From assembly GCA_905479625.1 (NCBI GenBank), contig CAJQNF010000045.1, forward strand, positions 1 to 64,000: a DNA stretch of 64,000 bases. The letters are read 5' to 3'. Source of the stretch: an uncultured Flavobacteriaceae bacterium (lineage in GTDB: Bacteria; Bacteroidota; Bacteroidia; Flavobacteriales; Flavobacteriaceae). Positions 40,090 through 50,896 of the stretch are shown one piece after another. Both the position numbers and the translations under genes were made by a program. Below the pieces are notes generated by a model. That model worked only from the letters and a program-made list of their open reading frames with translations, had not been told where the DNA came from and did not search any database. How positions within the stretch are numbered: the first letter of the stretch is position 1; each line of letters opens with the position of its first letter.

Positions 40090-40107
40090 ATTATTTTAGT
40101 TGAGGGG

Positions 40108-41514
40108 TTAGTTTTTTGTTGATTCAATGATTAATCCTTGATCTGGCTGGGGAATGTACCAAACATTATTTTCTAAATCTACGCCTCCATTCATTAATTC
40201 TTGAATAACACGATCAGTTATGAAAACACCTTTTTCTGCCATATTTTGGAAAGTATCAATACCGTCCTTAGGGAAATTTTGCCTGGTCCTGTGGATGTTG
40301 AAACGATTCGAAAATTTTTGATCAAAAGCCTTTTCAACACCTTCTATACCGATCATAAAGCCTAATAATCCACCCCAGGTAGCCGTGGGGTTATCAGAAT
40401 CCCAGCCTGCCAGGACTCCAATTTTTATAGTTTCTTTGATATCACCTTCACCGTATAAAAGACTGACAATGCTAGCGGCATAATTAATACCCGCTGCGAA
40501 ACAACCATTACAGTATACATTTTTTGAAGTGATGTCATAGCCATCTTGTTGTTCGACCTGATATCTTTGATAAACAGCATCACGAGCCGTTTCCCAGGAA
40601 GCTCCGGAGTCGTATTGACTTTTGACAAAATCAAACATTTTGGAGGAGTATGAATCCTCCGGAAGCCTTTTTCTGGATTCATTTGCCATCCAGTGAATCT
40701 TTTCTTTCATGCTGAGGTCCTGATCTACATATGAGGCCAAAGAATACATGATCACGTAATATTCTGAAATCCATGCAGCATCTTCATAGGCAGTGGTCCT
40801 GATAGGCAACCCGGACATTTTAAGCGCAATATCAGGTCTTGCAGGTGCAAAAAACCCAAATATTTCGGTTGTCAATTGTGCATCTATCATCATATAATTT
40901 TCGTTATTTTCAGGTCTACCAGTTTCTGGCGGCAGCATTCCGGTTTTCATATGATCGAAAGCGGTTTGGTTAGAGACCCAGAGAAAATTTTCTTCCTCTT
41001 CACGAATGTGTTTTAACCAGCCATCCCGGATCTGTTCCGGGCTTAAAACACTTGTTTGATTTGTATACAATAAGTGCTGGTACATGTACTCTATGTCTGT
41101 ATCGTCATCGGCGCCCCATATGCTGTCGGCACCTATGAGAATAAAATCTATGGTTGGTGAAAGATTACTTGGAATTCCTTCACCCCATATACTAGGTTGA
41201 TCAGGTTTTCCCCAATCAGTTCTCGTATAGAAGTCTCCGGTTTGGATCTCACCAATGTTACCAATCTTATCCATTTCAGTGATCAGACCTGTCCAGTTTG
41301 CGATGCATTGACCTAGCCAGAATCCCTGTAATCTGCCTAAATAATCAGTTCTGGAGATACGAAAATCATTTTCTTGGGGTTGATAATCCTTATATACAAG
41401 ATGTGGATCTTTAATGGAATTAATTTGTTGATTGTCTTTTTGTTTTTGACTTGTTTGACAAGAAAATAAAGAGCAAATGCAAAACAGAACAAAAACACAG
41501 CTTATTTGTTTCAT
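40108..41514 (-). CDS. ADP-ribosylglycohydrolase-fold lipoprotein
   Basis: Lipobox LFSCQ; RLQGFWLGQCIANWTGL, GADDDTDIEYMYQHLL, AGWDSDNPTATWGGLLGFMIG. Confidence 0.85.
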   Translation of the reverse strand: MKQISCVFVLFCICSLFSCQTSQKQKDNQQINSIKDPHLVYKDYQPQENDFRISRTDYLGRLQGFWLGQCIANWTGLITEMDKIGNIGEIQTGDFYTRTDWGKPDQPSIWGEGIPSNLSPTIDFILIGADSIWGADDDTDIEYMYQHLLYTNQTSVLSPEQIRDGWLKHIREEEENFLWVSNQTAFDHMKTGMLPPETGRPENNENYMMIDAQLTTEIFGFFAPARPDIALKMSGLPIRTTAYEDAAWISEYYVIMYSLASYVDQDLSMKEKIHWMANESRKRLPEDSYSSKMFDFVKSQYDSGASWETARDAVYQRYQVEQQDGYDITSKNVYCNGCFAAGINYAASIVSLLYGEGDIKETIKIGVLAGWDSDNPTATWGGLLGFMIGIEGVEKAFDQKFSNRFNIHRTRQNFPKDGIDTFQNMAEKGVFITDRVIQELMNGGVDLENNVWYIPQPDQGLIIESTKN

Positions 41515-41582
41515 AAATCGAGGCTTTGTTTAGAATCAAAATTAATATTTTTTCTAATTTGGAAGCTATAAATTAACAAGTA

Positions 41583-41623
41583 AAAAAGGGCATTTAAAAA
41601 AATGATTTTTACATGCCCTTTTT
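41583..41623 (-). terminator. intrinsic terminator downstream of FAD oxidase gene
   Basis: aaaaaagggcat ... atgcccttttttt inverted repeat. Confidence 0.75.
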
Positions 41624-41663
41624 TACAATCAAATTGAAAATTTAGATCGATTTGATAACAATT

Positions 41664-43031
41664 TTATGTCTTGGGTTTGATATTTTGATTCACCCTGAAG
41701 AAGTTTCCTGGATCATATTTGGTTTTTATATCAACGAGACGGTCATAATTTTGTCTGTAACTATCACGAACCCTTTCCTGACCTTCATCCATCATGAAAT
41801 TTGTATAAGCACCACCAGAAGAATATGGATGCAACGCTTCCTGATAGCTTTTGGCCCAGTCTGTTATTTTTTCAGCATTAGCAGGATCAGCATCTACACC
41901 AACAAATACACCAGCGTATTTTGCATCTCTATATGCCCAGGGCGTATCTGTGAGCCCTGGCCTGCTGGCGGCGCCACTAATAGGGTACAAATGCATTTGA
42001 GAGAGAGGTGTTGGGATAGTTGAACCGAATTTTTTATGCTCAGCCCTGGCTTCAGGTCCTAATTCAGTAAAAAAATCAGCTCTCCAATACCATTGCAATC
42101 CTTCAGGAAATAAACCATCAAATAAAGTATTTATTGATGGATGAGGCATTTCTCCGACATGTTCAAATAAGGGTTTTTTATCTCTTACAGGCTGGAATAA
42201 CTCATCGAAATTGCCAGGATCTCCCGCATAACACCATACAATACCACAGAATTGCTTCAAGTGTAAATGTTCAGGAAATGGGGGCCCCGGAATCACCATA
42301 GTTGCCACAAAGCCATTTAGTTCCTCAGGAGCATTATGAATAAAATCGTGATACCATTCCATGATTTCCTCAGTTTGTTCTATTGGCCACAGAGTAGGGC
42401 CTCCAACCACTGTTTTTAGTGGATGGCCTTGAAATTTGAAAGAAGTTACGATGCCGAAATTACCTCCACCACCTCGGATAGCCCAGTGAAGATCTGTGTT
42501 TTGAGATGCATTTACGGTTATAAAAGAACCATCCGCAAGGACCATATCTGCTTCGAGTAAATTATCAATAGTGAGACCAAATTTTCTTGACAAGTGACCT
42601 ACTCCGCCTCCAAGTGTCAATCCGCCAACGCCAGTTGAAGAGATGATTCCTGTCGGTACCGCAAGACCATATGCATGGGTGGCATGATCAACTTCACCCC
42701 AGACATTACCACCACCAACTCTCACCGTATTATCTCCTGTATTTACCCTGACGTATTTAATCCCAGAGAGGTCAATGACCATTCCTCCATCACAAATTCC
42801 CAAACCACCACCATTATGACCGCCTCCTCTAACAGCCACTAAAAGGTTATTTTCACGACCGTAGTTTACACAGGAAATGACGTCAGCTACATCAACGCAT
42901 TTGACGATCATCCCAGGCTTTTTATCGATCATCCTATTATATACTTTTCTGGATTCATTGTAATTTTCGCTATCCGGAAGAATAACCTCTCCCCGGATCT
43001 GTGCTTTGAAATCGTCAAATTTGGCTTGCAT
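41664..43031 (-). CDS. FAD-binding oxidoreductase (BBE/berberine-bridge-like)
   Basis: VAVRGGGHNGGGLGICDGGMVIDLSGI, GVGGLTLGGGVGHLSRKFGLTIDNLLEADMVLADG; C-terminal YDPGNFFRVNQNI. Confidence 0.93.
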   Translation of the reverse strand: MQAKFDDFKAQIRGEVILPDSENYNESRKVYNRMIDKKPGMIVKCVDVADVISCVNYGRENNLLVAVRGGGHNGGGLGICDGGMVIDLSGIKYVRVNTGDNTVRVGGGNVWGEVDHATHAYGLAVPTGIISSTGVGGLTLGGGVGHLSRKFGLTIDNLLEADMVLADGSFITVNASQNTDLHWAIRGGGGNFGIVTSFKFQGHPLKTVVGGPTLWPIEQTEEIMEWYHDFIHNAPEELNGFVATMVIPGPPFPEHLHLKQFCGIVWCYAGDPGNFDELFQPVRDKKPLFEHVGEMPHPSINTLFDGLFPEGLQWYWRADFFTELGPEARAEHKKFGSTIPTPLSQMHLYPISGAASRPGLTDTPWAYRDAKYAGVFVGVDADPANAEKITDWAKSYQEALHPYSSGGAYTNFMMDEGQERVRDSYRQNYDRLVDIKTKYDPGNFFRVNQNIKPKT

Positions 43032-43304
43032 AGGTTTGGTATTTAGATTAGTTTATTAGATTGATTTACATTGGGTAGATATGAAAAAACATTGATCAGC
43101 CTTTTTAAAAGAGAAGGTTGTTTCAAATATTTAGATATCTGAATCAAGCACTCTTTTATAAAAGCATTAAAATCTCAATCATCTTAATTTGGGAAGGAAA
43201 GATGTTAAATCGAATTTAAATTTACCAACTGTATTCCCACTAAGTTAATAAATATTTCCTAAATGGATAAAATTGAAGTCTAACAAACAGGAAGTTATCT
43301 CAAA

Positions 43305-44054
43305 TTACCAGATTCCCGGAATCATGGCTTTACGGTTTTTGGGATATTCAGTAAAGGATTTCTTATACCACTTGTGATGGCCAAGTGCCCTTGGAATTAA
43401 ATTTGCGGCGGTCCATATTAGAAAAGACAGGGCGGGTAAATTCCAGGCCATGATGACAAAACCGCTCCATTGCATCAATTCTCCAAAAAGATTAGGGCAG
43501 GATACGTATTTAAATAAAAAACCAGTAGGAATTTTATAATTTGTTTCTCCCGGTTTTCTGAGATGGATTAAGATATGATCGCTTTTTTGATTGATTATAA
43601 ATCCAACTATGAAAAGCACAATTCCCAAAATGAAATTCCATTGATAAAATGAATCGGGCCCATAAGATTCAAAATGAGCCAGAAAATAACCATTTAGACC
43701 GGCATTCATACAATTGAAAAAAATGGCAGATCCAACAATGATCAAGGGCATTTTTTTCCCTTTTGTCCTGATTCTAAAAGGATATATAAAGGTTCTGTTC
43801 AGGTAATGAAGGAGCCATAAAAGCGATAAAATACTGGCGTAAAGACTTTGGTCGGAACTCAAATAAAAGTAAAGAATGATAAAAAAGGAGGGTGCTTCCA
43901 TAATGATCCAGCCAAGCTTGTTGGAAATTTCTGGACCCCAGCCTTTTTTGACATGTCTTCCGTAAGGAGCAATGACAAATTGCAAGAGTATAAAAGAGGC
44001 TACCCCAATAGCAGCCCAAATGATACAGATCAGATTCAGCGTTTCTAAAGTCAT
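43305..44054 (-). CDS. 3-oxo-5-alpha-steroid 4-dehydrogenase (steroid 5-alpha-reductase)-like membrane protein
   Basis: RTFIYPFRIRTKGKKMPL, GEMTNYK-like GETNYKIPTGFLFKYVSCPNLFGELMQWSGF, HHKWYKKSFTEYPKNRKAMIPGIW. Confidence 0.85.
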   Translation of the reverse strand: MTLETLNLICIIWAAIGVASFILLQFVIAPYGRHVKKGWGPEISNKLGWIIMEAPSFFIILYFYLSSDQSLYASILSLLWLLHYLNRTFIYPFRIRTKGKKMPLIIVGSAIFFNCMNAGLNGYFLAHFESYGPDSFYQWNFILGIVLFIVGFIINQKSDHILIHLRKPGETNYKIPTGFLFKYVSCPNLFGELMQWSGFVIMAWNLPALSFLIWTAANLIPRALGHHKWYKKSFTEYPKNRKAMIPGIW

Positions 44055-45028
44055 GTCATTTTATTTTCATTAAACCATTCAATAAGGTCCTCCACACTTT
44101 TTTGAGTTGCTCGGTTAGTGTGCCCCAGGTCTTTTATCGCCTTTGAGCAATCCATTCGCTTTGGCGCATATTTTAAGGTGGTTAAACTTTCTTTATTGAT
44201 TGGCCACCTGAGTTTGAAAAACCAAGTGTATAAGTTAATAACAGGCAATAACTTGATCAATACATCAAGTGATAAAACCGATGGTATTTTGTTTGGACAT
44301 GCTAGTCTGGCAAGCTCTTGTAAACTTATATATTGACCACCTGTAAGGTAAATGGAACCCTTTTTCCCTTTTGAAATACTATTGATAATGGTTTGCGAAA
44401 GATCTCTGACATCAACCATATTATAGCCGCCATCGGTTATAAAAGAGAGCTTTCCCTTATGTAAATCGAGGATGGTACGGCCAAATCTGGAAGGGCCTGG
44501 ATCTTGGGGCCCCACAATGGCAGTCGGTCTGATGATAAAAGCATCCAAATTGTTCTTTTTGATTGTTTCAAGTACTTGTAGTTCCGCCTGCGCCTTTGTC
44601 CAGGCATAATAAAATGTTTTATCTGATCGGTAAGATCGATTTTCGTCGAAAACCTCATTTTTTATTGGGTCTTCGGTAGCGGTAGATGAACTGATATAAA
44701 TAAAACGGATGGCTTTATCTAAGCAGACTTTCAATAGGTTTTGAGTGCCCTTAACATTTACTTCATAGATGGAATCATGAGCCATTTCACCCAATGAAAT
44801 GGCGCTGGCACAATGAATTATAGCATCACTTTTATCGGTTAAACTTGACAAGGCCTTTGGGCTGTTCAGATCGCCTTTTATCCAGGTCAAGCCAGGGTGA
44901 ATTAAGGGAAAGGAAGAATGCCTGATCAAAGCTTTGACAAGATATTCCTGATCAAGCAGGGCTTTGATGAGGTTGATTCCCAAATGTCCTGTTCCTCCGG
45001 TTATAGATATAGTTTTTTTAGTTTTCAA
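44051..45028 (-). CDS. NAD(P)-dependent epimerase/dehydratase (3-beta-HSD-like SDR)
   Basis: ISITGGTGHLGINLIKALL; FIYISSSTATEDP; YYAWTKAQAE. Confidence 0.9.
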   Translation of the reverse strand: MKTKKTISITGGTGHLGINLIKALLDQEYLVKALIRHSSFPLIHPGLTWIKGDLNSPKALSSLTDKSDAIIHCASAISLGEMAHDSIYEVNVKGTQNLLKVCLDKAIRFIYISSSTATEDPIKNEVFDENRSYRSDKTFYYAWTKAQAELQVLETIKKNNLDAFIIRPTAIVGPQDPGPSRFGRTILDLHKGKLSFITDGGYNMVDVRDLSQTIINSISKGKKGSIYLTGGQYISLQELARLACPNKIPSVLSLDVLIKLLPVINLYTWFFKLRWPINKESLTTLKYAPKRMDCSKAIKDLGHTNRATQKSVEDLIEWFNENKMT

Positions 45029-45055
45029 TAATAGTTTTTCATTTGAATATTACCC

Positions 45056-46591
45056 TCAATTCTTTTTAGGGAATTTTTTATTGTCAATTTCTTCTTTTAA
45101 GAGTGCATTGATATCTTTTTTCGCACCCTTAAGAAGGTATACACGTGTGCCTTTATCTCTGGCGTATTCATTTTCAACTTCTCCGATCAGTGAGATCGAA
45201 TCAAATAATGGGGCCTCTCTTTTGCGTTCCGGATCGTCATCCCATGGACCTTGCACAAGAATAACGTTTTCAATGATCATTTGATCCAAAGGATACCAGT
45301 TTATATAATCCGCGTCTAAAGTTAGTGCCTCCGTATATGTTTGATTTGCATAAAAATTGATGGCACCTGCCATGCCATAACCATCACAATGAATCAATGT
45401 AGTGGATTTATCTGAGACATTCTCAAAAGCTTTGTCTACTAAGGCCCCGAGTTCATTCCACCCTTGCATGTCAGCAAAATCCTGTGGCAACGCATGTTCC
45501 TTCCCGTCTTCCCATTTTAATAAGCCTAAGAAGCGAAATTTCTCCTGATTTTCAACTATTTTTTGAGGGGATAATACGGGTAAAAATATAGAGAAGATGG
45601 GAATTATTACGATGATGGGAATTAACAACAATACAGGGCGCAAGTATCTTTTTCTGCCTTTGTCAAGAATTTTTTCCAGATAAACTGCTCCAAAGGCTAT
45701 AAAAGTTGGGTAAAGACCAATGGCATAATAACTTTTTGCCTTTAGATAAAAATAAGAGAGTATTACAAAAATGAAGGTCCATAAAAGAATGCGAAACTTT
45801 TTAAAAGGGTCATACCTGAAAAAAGAGACAAATCCGGCAATCAGAACAAGATGAGCACCACTAAAAAAAAGTAGCTGATCTATTAGAAAATCCATTCGGT
45901 TTACATTGACCAACTGTGTTTTTGATAATGTGTTTAAATGCCATATCACTGGGAAATCATTTTGATACTGCCACCAAAGATTGGGAGCAATCAAAATTAA
46001 CGTAACAGCCAGAACAAAATAAAACTGTTTATTGGCAAAGAGTTTTCTCTGTTGAGTTAGCAGCATGGCCGGAAACAAACCAAGCACTAAAAAGGAGATA
46101 TTATATTTATTTAAAAATCCAAAGGCAAAAGCAATCCCGGTATACCATAACCATTTATTTTCTTGTGATTGTATAAAACGAATGATGGTAAAAAACATAG
46201 TGGTCCAAAGCAGGAATTCAAGTGAATTAGGCTGGTAGAGCGTATTAATGCGAAGAAGTACGGATAAGATGACACAAAGTGCACTTAGGCTTAGTGCAAA
46301 TAAATTCCCCCCAAGGGTTTCTGTAATTTTCCATACAACCCATACAGTCAAAGCACCGAACAATGCAGGGAAAAATTTAACCCAAAAAACGGTTTTTCCA
46401 AGAGCAATGATCAGGTATGAGAGCCAACCGGTAATTGGAGGGACCGATATATAACCCCAGGCGATATGATTACCCAGATCAAGATGAAGAAATTCGTCTC
46501 TGTGCAATTCATACGCAGGGTTAATGGCGATATACTGTAAAATAAATTTTAAAAGGATAAATAATAAAAGGACGAGGGTTTTGTTCTTCAT
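45056..46591 (-). CDS. GT39/ArnT-like membrane glycosyltransferase
   Basis: YELHRDEFLHLDLGNHIAWGYISVPPITGWLSYL; many TM helices. Confidence 0.85.
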   Translation of the reverse strand: MKNKTLVLLLFILLKFILQYIAINPAYELHRDEFLHLDLGNHIAWGYISVPPITGWLSYLIIALGKTVFWVKFFPALFGALTVWVVWKITETLGGNLFALSLSALCVILSVLLRINTLYQPNSLEFLLWTTMFFTIIRFIQSQENKWLWYTGIAFAFGFLNKYNISFLVLGLFPAMLLTQQRKLFANKQFYFVLAVTLILIAPNLWWQYQNDFPVIWHLNTLSKTQLVNVNRMDFLIDQLLFFSGAHLVLIAGFVSFFRYDPFKKFRILLWTFIFVILSYFYLKAKSYYAIGLYPTFIAFGAVYLEKILDKGRKRYLRPVLLLIPIIVIIPIFSIFLPVLSPQKIVENQEKFRFLGLLKWEDGKEHALPQDFADMQGWNELGALVDKAFENVSDKSTTLIHCDGYGMAGAINFYANQTYTEALTLDADYINWYPLDQMIIENVILVQGPWDDDPERKREAPLFDSISLIGEVENEYARDKGTRVYLLKGAKKDINALLKEEIDNKKFPKKN

Positions 46592-46621
46592 TATAACAAT
46601 TTAAGATTGCGGCTTGAACAA

Positions 46622-47245
46622 TTAAAATTCAAAGGTTTTTGACTGATAAAAGGAATCGTCAAACATCACCTGGGCATGTCCGCTTGGTGCATCATAAGGC
46701 GCTTTTGGCAATACAGAAGGGTTTGATGGATAAGAGCCATTCTTAAATGTCAATTCCTTCAAAACACCTGCATCTTTTATTAACAAAACAGACCATCCAT
46801 TTACTTTTGTACTTTCGATAAAAATTGGAGCCCTGGTTACAGTGAACTTTGTAATGACTTCGGCATATTTATCCAATAGTAAGAAAGTGCATCCTCCGGA
46901 CCCACAAAAATAAGAGCCCATAAATCGCACAAAAATTTCTTCATTTCCATCATTATTTAGATCGGTTTTGTAGAACTGAAATTTTCTGTCTTTTGGTTCC
47001 AGAAAAGATAAGTCATCTTTTAAATAATCAAGGGCAAGGAAGTTTTTCAGGTTGTTTGCCGTTTGTTGATCAGTTGACTGAGGCACAAATTCAGGTGCTC
47101 TGTTTACCGGAATTTCTTCTTTAGTAATCGTGTCTGAAGCGGTCATAACCTCATTTGCATTGTCATTGTTTGTGCTTGATTGCTGAACCTCTCCTTTGCA
47201 AGAGAAAAGAAGTAAGCAGAAAAAATAAATAAAAAAAATTTTCAT
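46622..47245 (-). CDS. hypothetical lipoprotein
   Basis: Lipobox LLLFSC; YKTDLNNDGNEEIFVRFMGSYFCGSGGCTFLLLD. Confidence 0.7.
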   Translation of the reverse strand: MKIFFIYFFCLLLFSCKGEVQQSSTNNDNANEVMTASDTITKEEIPVNRAPEFVPQSTDQQTANNLKNFLALDYLKDDLSFLEPKDRKFQFYKTDLNNDGNEEIFVRFMGSYFCGSGGCTFLLLDKYAEVITKFTVTRAPIFIESTKVNGWSVLLIKDAGVLKELTFKNGSYPSNPSVLPKAPYDAPSGHAQVMFDDSFYQSKTFEF

Positions 47246-47327
47246 GGAGTTTGGTGTTTGTCGGTCAACCGTGGGTTGAGAGATAACTTATATACTTAAT
47301 TTAAAAGGGATGTAAATTTAACTAAAG

Positions 47328-47987
47328 CTAAATATAAGCATTAAGGTAATACCTAGCAAAATCTTGGAAAGAATCAAAACTTTGATCAAAAGACGCACAT
47401 TGACCGAAGCCATAACTCATAAAAATGAAAGGTACCTCAGCTTTTTTACTTTGGATCATATCAGAATGAGTATCACCAATGTAAAGTGGTCTTTTTAATT
47501 GGTAAGTCGAGATAAGGCTGGAAATGTTTTCGTGTTTGGCTTTGTAATTTTGACCATGTGAGAAAGAGTCAATGATGAGATGATCAATTCTGGCAAATTT
47601 CATGAAATGTTTAATGGTAAATTCCGGACAGTTGCTCACGATAAAGAGCTTGTATTTTTTCTGCAATAAGGGAAGGAACTCTGTTACTCCCGGATAGATT
47701 TCTCCACCTATATCATTGATCAAATCATATTGAAGCTGCACAACTTCTTTATAGCGTTGGGCCCTTTCGTTTTCCGAAAATTCAGGGAGAATGATTTCAA
47801 GAAACGCACCCTCTTCCAAACCCATTAAATTGTCCAAATCAGTTTTGCTTAGGTGTTTGTCAAGACCATGATTCTCAAAATACTTATTCCATGCAAGCGT
47901 ATAGGTGTTGACAGCATCCCATAGCGTTCCGTCCATGTCAAATAGTAACGCATCAGGGTTTTTTTTATGGTCTTCTTCCGTTTTCAA
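47328..47987 (-). CDS. HAD-family hydrolase
   Basis: LLFDMDGTLWDAVNTY, LFIVSNCPE, YIGDTHSDMIQSKKAEVPFIFMSYGFG. Confidence 0.93.
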   Translation of the reverse strand: MKTEEDHKKNPDALLFDMDGTLWDAVNTYTLAWNKYFENHGLDKHLSKTDLDNLMGLEEGAFLEIILPEFSENERAQRYKEVVQLQYDLINDIGGEIYPGVTEFLPLLQKKYKLFIVSNCPEFTIKHFMKFARIDHLIIDSFSHGQNYKAKHENISSLISTYQLKRPLYIGDTHSDMIQSKKAEVPFIFMSYGFGQCASFDQSFDSFQDFARYYLNAYI

Positions 47988-47996
47988 GCCTCGATC

Positions 47997-49010
47997 TTAT
48001 AGTCCTTTCTTTCCCAATCTTCTTAGGGCAGCCCATTGTCTCAGAGTTTCCTTGGCTTCGATAGCCGGATAGCCCAAAATAGTTTTTCCGTCAGCAATAT
48101 CATTCATTACGCCTGATCGGCCACCAATTGTAACCCCATTTCCAATTGTGATATGATCTTTAATTGCCGCTTGACCTGCCATGATAACCCCATCACCCAA
48201 GGTAACGGATCCCGAGATTCCACATAATGCAGCAATCATGCATGCGCGTCCAATTATACAGTTATGCGCAATTTGCACAAGATTATCAATTTTGGTCCCA
48301 TCACCAATTGTGGTTGAACTGAATTTTCCTCGATCAATACATGAACCAGAGCCTATTTCAACTTGGTTTCCAACCACTACGTTTCCAATATGTACAATTT
48401 TAATGATGCCTCTACCATCCGGACTAGGACGGTAACCAAAGCCGTCTGAACCTATGCTCACATTGGCATGAAGAATACAATAATGACCAATAATACATCT
48501 TTCTGCAACCACTGTCCCTGCTTTAATGATCGTATGACTTTCAACTTCTGCCTCATCTAAAATCGTTACATTGGGATAAATCGTTACATTTTTCCCAATT
48601 TTTACATTTGGACCTATATATGAATTTGCCCCAATAGTAACCCCTTCACTCAGCAAAGCGGATTCGTCTACAATAGCTGACGGGTGGATGCCTTGATGCA
48701 GTTTAACAGGAGATGGCGTAAATAAATCGAGCAATTGGGCCATGGCCAGATCTGCATTGTCCACTTCAATAAATGCCTTATTAAGCCCGGGATTGGTCAA
48801 TTTTAAAGAACGATCAACAATGGCTGCTGAAGCATTCGATTTTTCCCAAAGTGCAATATATTTTTTATGACCTATAAAGGTGATAGAACTCTCTTTTGCC
48901 GATTCTATTTGTTCAGGCTCTGATATCAATTGATCAGTATGCCCTACCAGATTACCCTTTAAAAGCTCAGAAAGCTCCTCAATGGCATATGATTTTGATA
49001 CTTTTTTCAT
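47997..49010 (-). CDS. lpxD: UDP-3-O-(3-hydroxymyristoyl)glucosamine N-acyltransferase-like
   Basis: Hexapeptide repeats; [65 protein letters not shown]; start set to MKKVSKSY. Confidence 0.92.
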   Translation of the reverse strand: MKKVSKSYAIEELSELLKGNLVGHTDQLISEPEQIESAKESSITFIGHKKYIALWEKSNASAAIVDRSLKLTNPGLNKAFIEVDNADLAMAQLLDLFTPSPVKLHQGIHPSAIVDESALLSEGVTIGANSYIGPNVKIGKNVTIYPNVTILDEAEVESHTIIKAGTVVAERCIIGHYCILHANVSIGSDGFGYRPSPDGRGIIKIVHIGNVVVGNQVEIGSGSCIDRGKFSSTTIGDGTKIDNLVQIAHNCIIGRACMIAALCGISGSVTLGDGVIMAGQAAIKDHITIGNGVTIGGRSGVMNDIADGKTILGYPAIEAKETLRQWAALRRLGKKGL

Positions 49011-49045
49011 GTTTGAAAGATAAGAATTTATTCGCATGCACTATT

Positions 49046-49567
49046 TTAAGTCAATAACATTTCATATAAATTATTGACTGCATAATTAGTAGTTTTTTTG
49101 CCGACATTGACAAAGCCATAACTCTCATAATATTCACATAAGCGCTGGTTAGAGCCATCACAATCCAATCTAAATTTTTCAATTTTATCTTGTTTCAGCT
49201 GGTCTATGATTTTGAGGATTACCGCCTGACCAATTCCTTGTCCGCTATATAAAGGTGGTACAACCAACGAATGAACGTATCTTGTATTTTTTTCTGTTCC
49301 TTTTTTACCCCAGTACAAAGTGTCCTTTTCAAGAAGCCGGAACATGGCTATTTTATTTCCTGACTGGTCATAAACAAAAAAGAATTCTCCATTGTCAAAT
49401 CCCTCTTTTACCCAGGTTATTTTTTCCTCAGGGGGGTCAACCCAATAACTCCATTGACTTACCTGTTTTTCGCTAAGTGACATACTAGCCATTTTAAAAA
49501 AATGGAGTGCTTCTTCCAGTTCACTATTTTGGGCTTGAATGAATGTGATTTCCTTATCCTGAATCAA
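49046..49567 (-). CDS. GNAT-family N-acetyltransferase
   Basis: YVHSLVVPPLYSGQGIGQAVILKIIDQLK; FRLDCDGSNQRLCEYYESYGFVNVG. Confidence 0.9.
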   Translation of the reverse strand: MIQDKEITFIQAQNSELEEALHFFKMASMSLSEKQVSQWSYWVDPPEEKITWVKEGFDNGEFFFVYDQSGNKIAMFRLLEKDTLYWGKKGTEKNTRYVHSLVVPPLYSGQGIGQAVILKIIDQLKQDKIEKFRLDCDGSNQRLCEYYESYGFVNVGKKTTNYAVNNLYEMLLT

Positions 49568-49667
49568 ATGAGGTATATTTTTTATGATCGATTAAAAATT
49601 CGTTGTGGGTCATTTTATAAATGACTTGATGTCAACGAATGTACAAATTAAAGTAAAATAATGATGA

Positions 49668-50882
49668 TCAGGGAGCGTCGAGAACGCACTTTACACCTTC
49701 CCGGTCCATTTCCACAATACATTCATTACATCGGTTGCACAAGCTTTTTAAAATGCGACCTTCTTTGATTTTATTGAGAAATTCAGGATCGTGAATCAGG
49801 GGCCTTGCTAGTGCGATAAAATTGAATCCTGCAGTTAAAATTTTTAAGATTCCTTCTTTCGAATCTACACCTCCTAAATAAACAAGATCTAAGGAAACAG
49901 CCTGCCTAACTTTTATGGCCTGCTCAAGAAAAAAATTCGGAGCGAAAGCATATTTCTTTATAATAAGTGGACCGAATAGGGACATCGTAATTTTTTCCGC
50001 CCATGAAGAACCGTTTTGAATCATTCCCTTTAAAGGGATGTTTCCCCGCATCATATAGAAAGGTGATTTACTCGTGAATCCCCCGCTTAGAACAATTGCG
50101 GCGCAACCAATACTTTCAAGTTTTTTTGACACGTATATGCAATCTTCGAGTGAAAAGCCCCCCTTTACTCCATCGTCAAGATTTAACTTTACAAGTACAG
50201 GAAATTCCGGTCCTAATGCTGAAATGACTCTTCTTACGACCTCTAGCGGAAAACGACTTCGGTTAGCCATACTACCGCCATATGCATCGGTTCTTTTATT
50301 GGTCAAAGGGCTTAGGAACTGACTTAACAGATATCCATGGCCCATATGGATCTCCAGGGCATCAAAGCCAATAGTTTGCAGTGCGAGAGAGGTTTTGACA
50401 AAATCCGCAATAACTTCTTCCAGATCATTTTCTTGCATGGCATGAGAAAAGCCTAAACCGGAGAGAAAGCCATATGCGTTAAAAAGCTTGCTTGGAGCAA
50501 GGATCTTTTTTGCTTTTTTATTTTTTGAAAAATAACCACAATGTGTTAATTGGATGGACACTTTTCCTCTCGCAGCATGAACTTCTTGAACCAATATTTT
50601 GAGGGCTTTCAGGCTGTCGGCATTGATATACATTTGATCTTCAAAAGTTCTTGCGTCAGCTGATACCGCTCCATAGGATATAGTAGTCAAACCAACACCT
50701 CCTTTTATGAGAGTCACATGATGATCAATTAGGTTTTGGTTTGGGATCCCTTTATCATACATTCCCTCATAAGTAGCAGATTTGATAAAGCTATTATTCA
50801 GCATAAGGGAGGATTCACCAAGTCTTTTTGCTGAGAAAGCATTATTTATTGATGATTCATTTTTGAATGGATTTTGATCCAT
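49668..50882 (-). CDS. NADH:flavin oxidoreductase (OYE-like)
   Basis: VSIQLTHCGYFSK, DALEIHMGHGYLLSQFLSPLTNKRTDAYGGSMANRSRFPLEVV, C-terminal CNRCNECI. Confidence 0.93.
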   Translation of the reverse strand: MDQNPFKNESSINNAFSAKRLGESSLMLNNSFIKSATYEGMYDKGIPNQNLIDHHVTLIKGGVGLTTISYGAVSADARTFEDQMYINADSLKALKILVQEVHAARGKVSIQLTHCGYFSKNKKAKKILAPSKLFNAYGFLSGLGFSHAMQENDLEEVIADFVKTSLALQTIGFDALEIHMGHGYLLSQFLSPLTNKRTDAYGGSMANRSRFPLEVVRRVISALGPEFPVLVKLNLDDGVKGGFSLEDCIYVSKKLESIGCAAIVLSGGFTSKSPFYMMRGNIPLKGMIQNGSSWAEKITMSLFGPLIIKKYAFAPNFFLEQAIKVRQAVSLDLVYLGGVDSKEGILKILTAGFNFIALARPLIHDPEFLNKIKEGRILKSLCNRCNECIVEMDREGVKCVLDAP

Positions 50883-50896
50883 ATCTTTATTAAACG

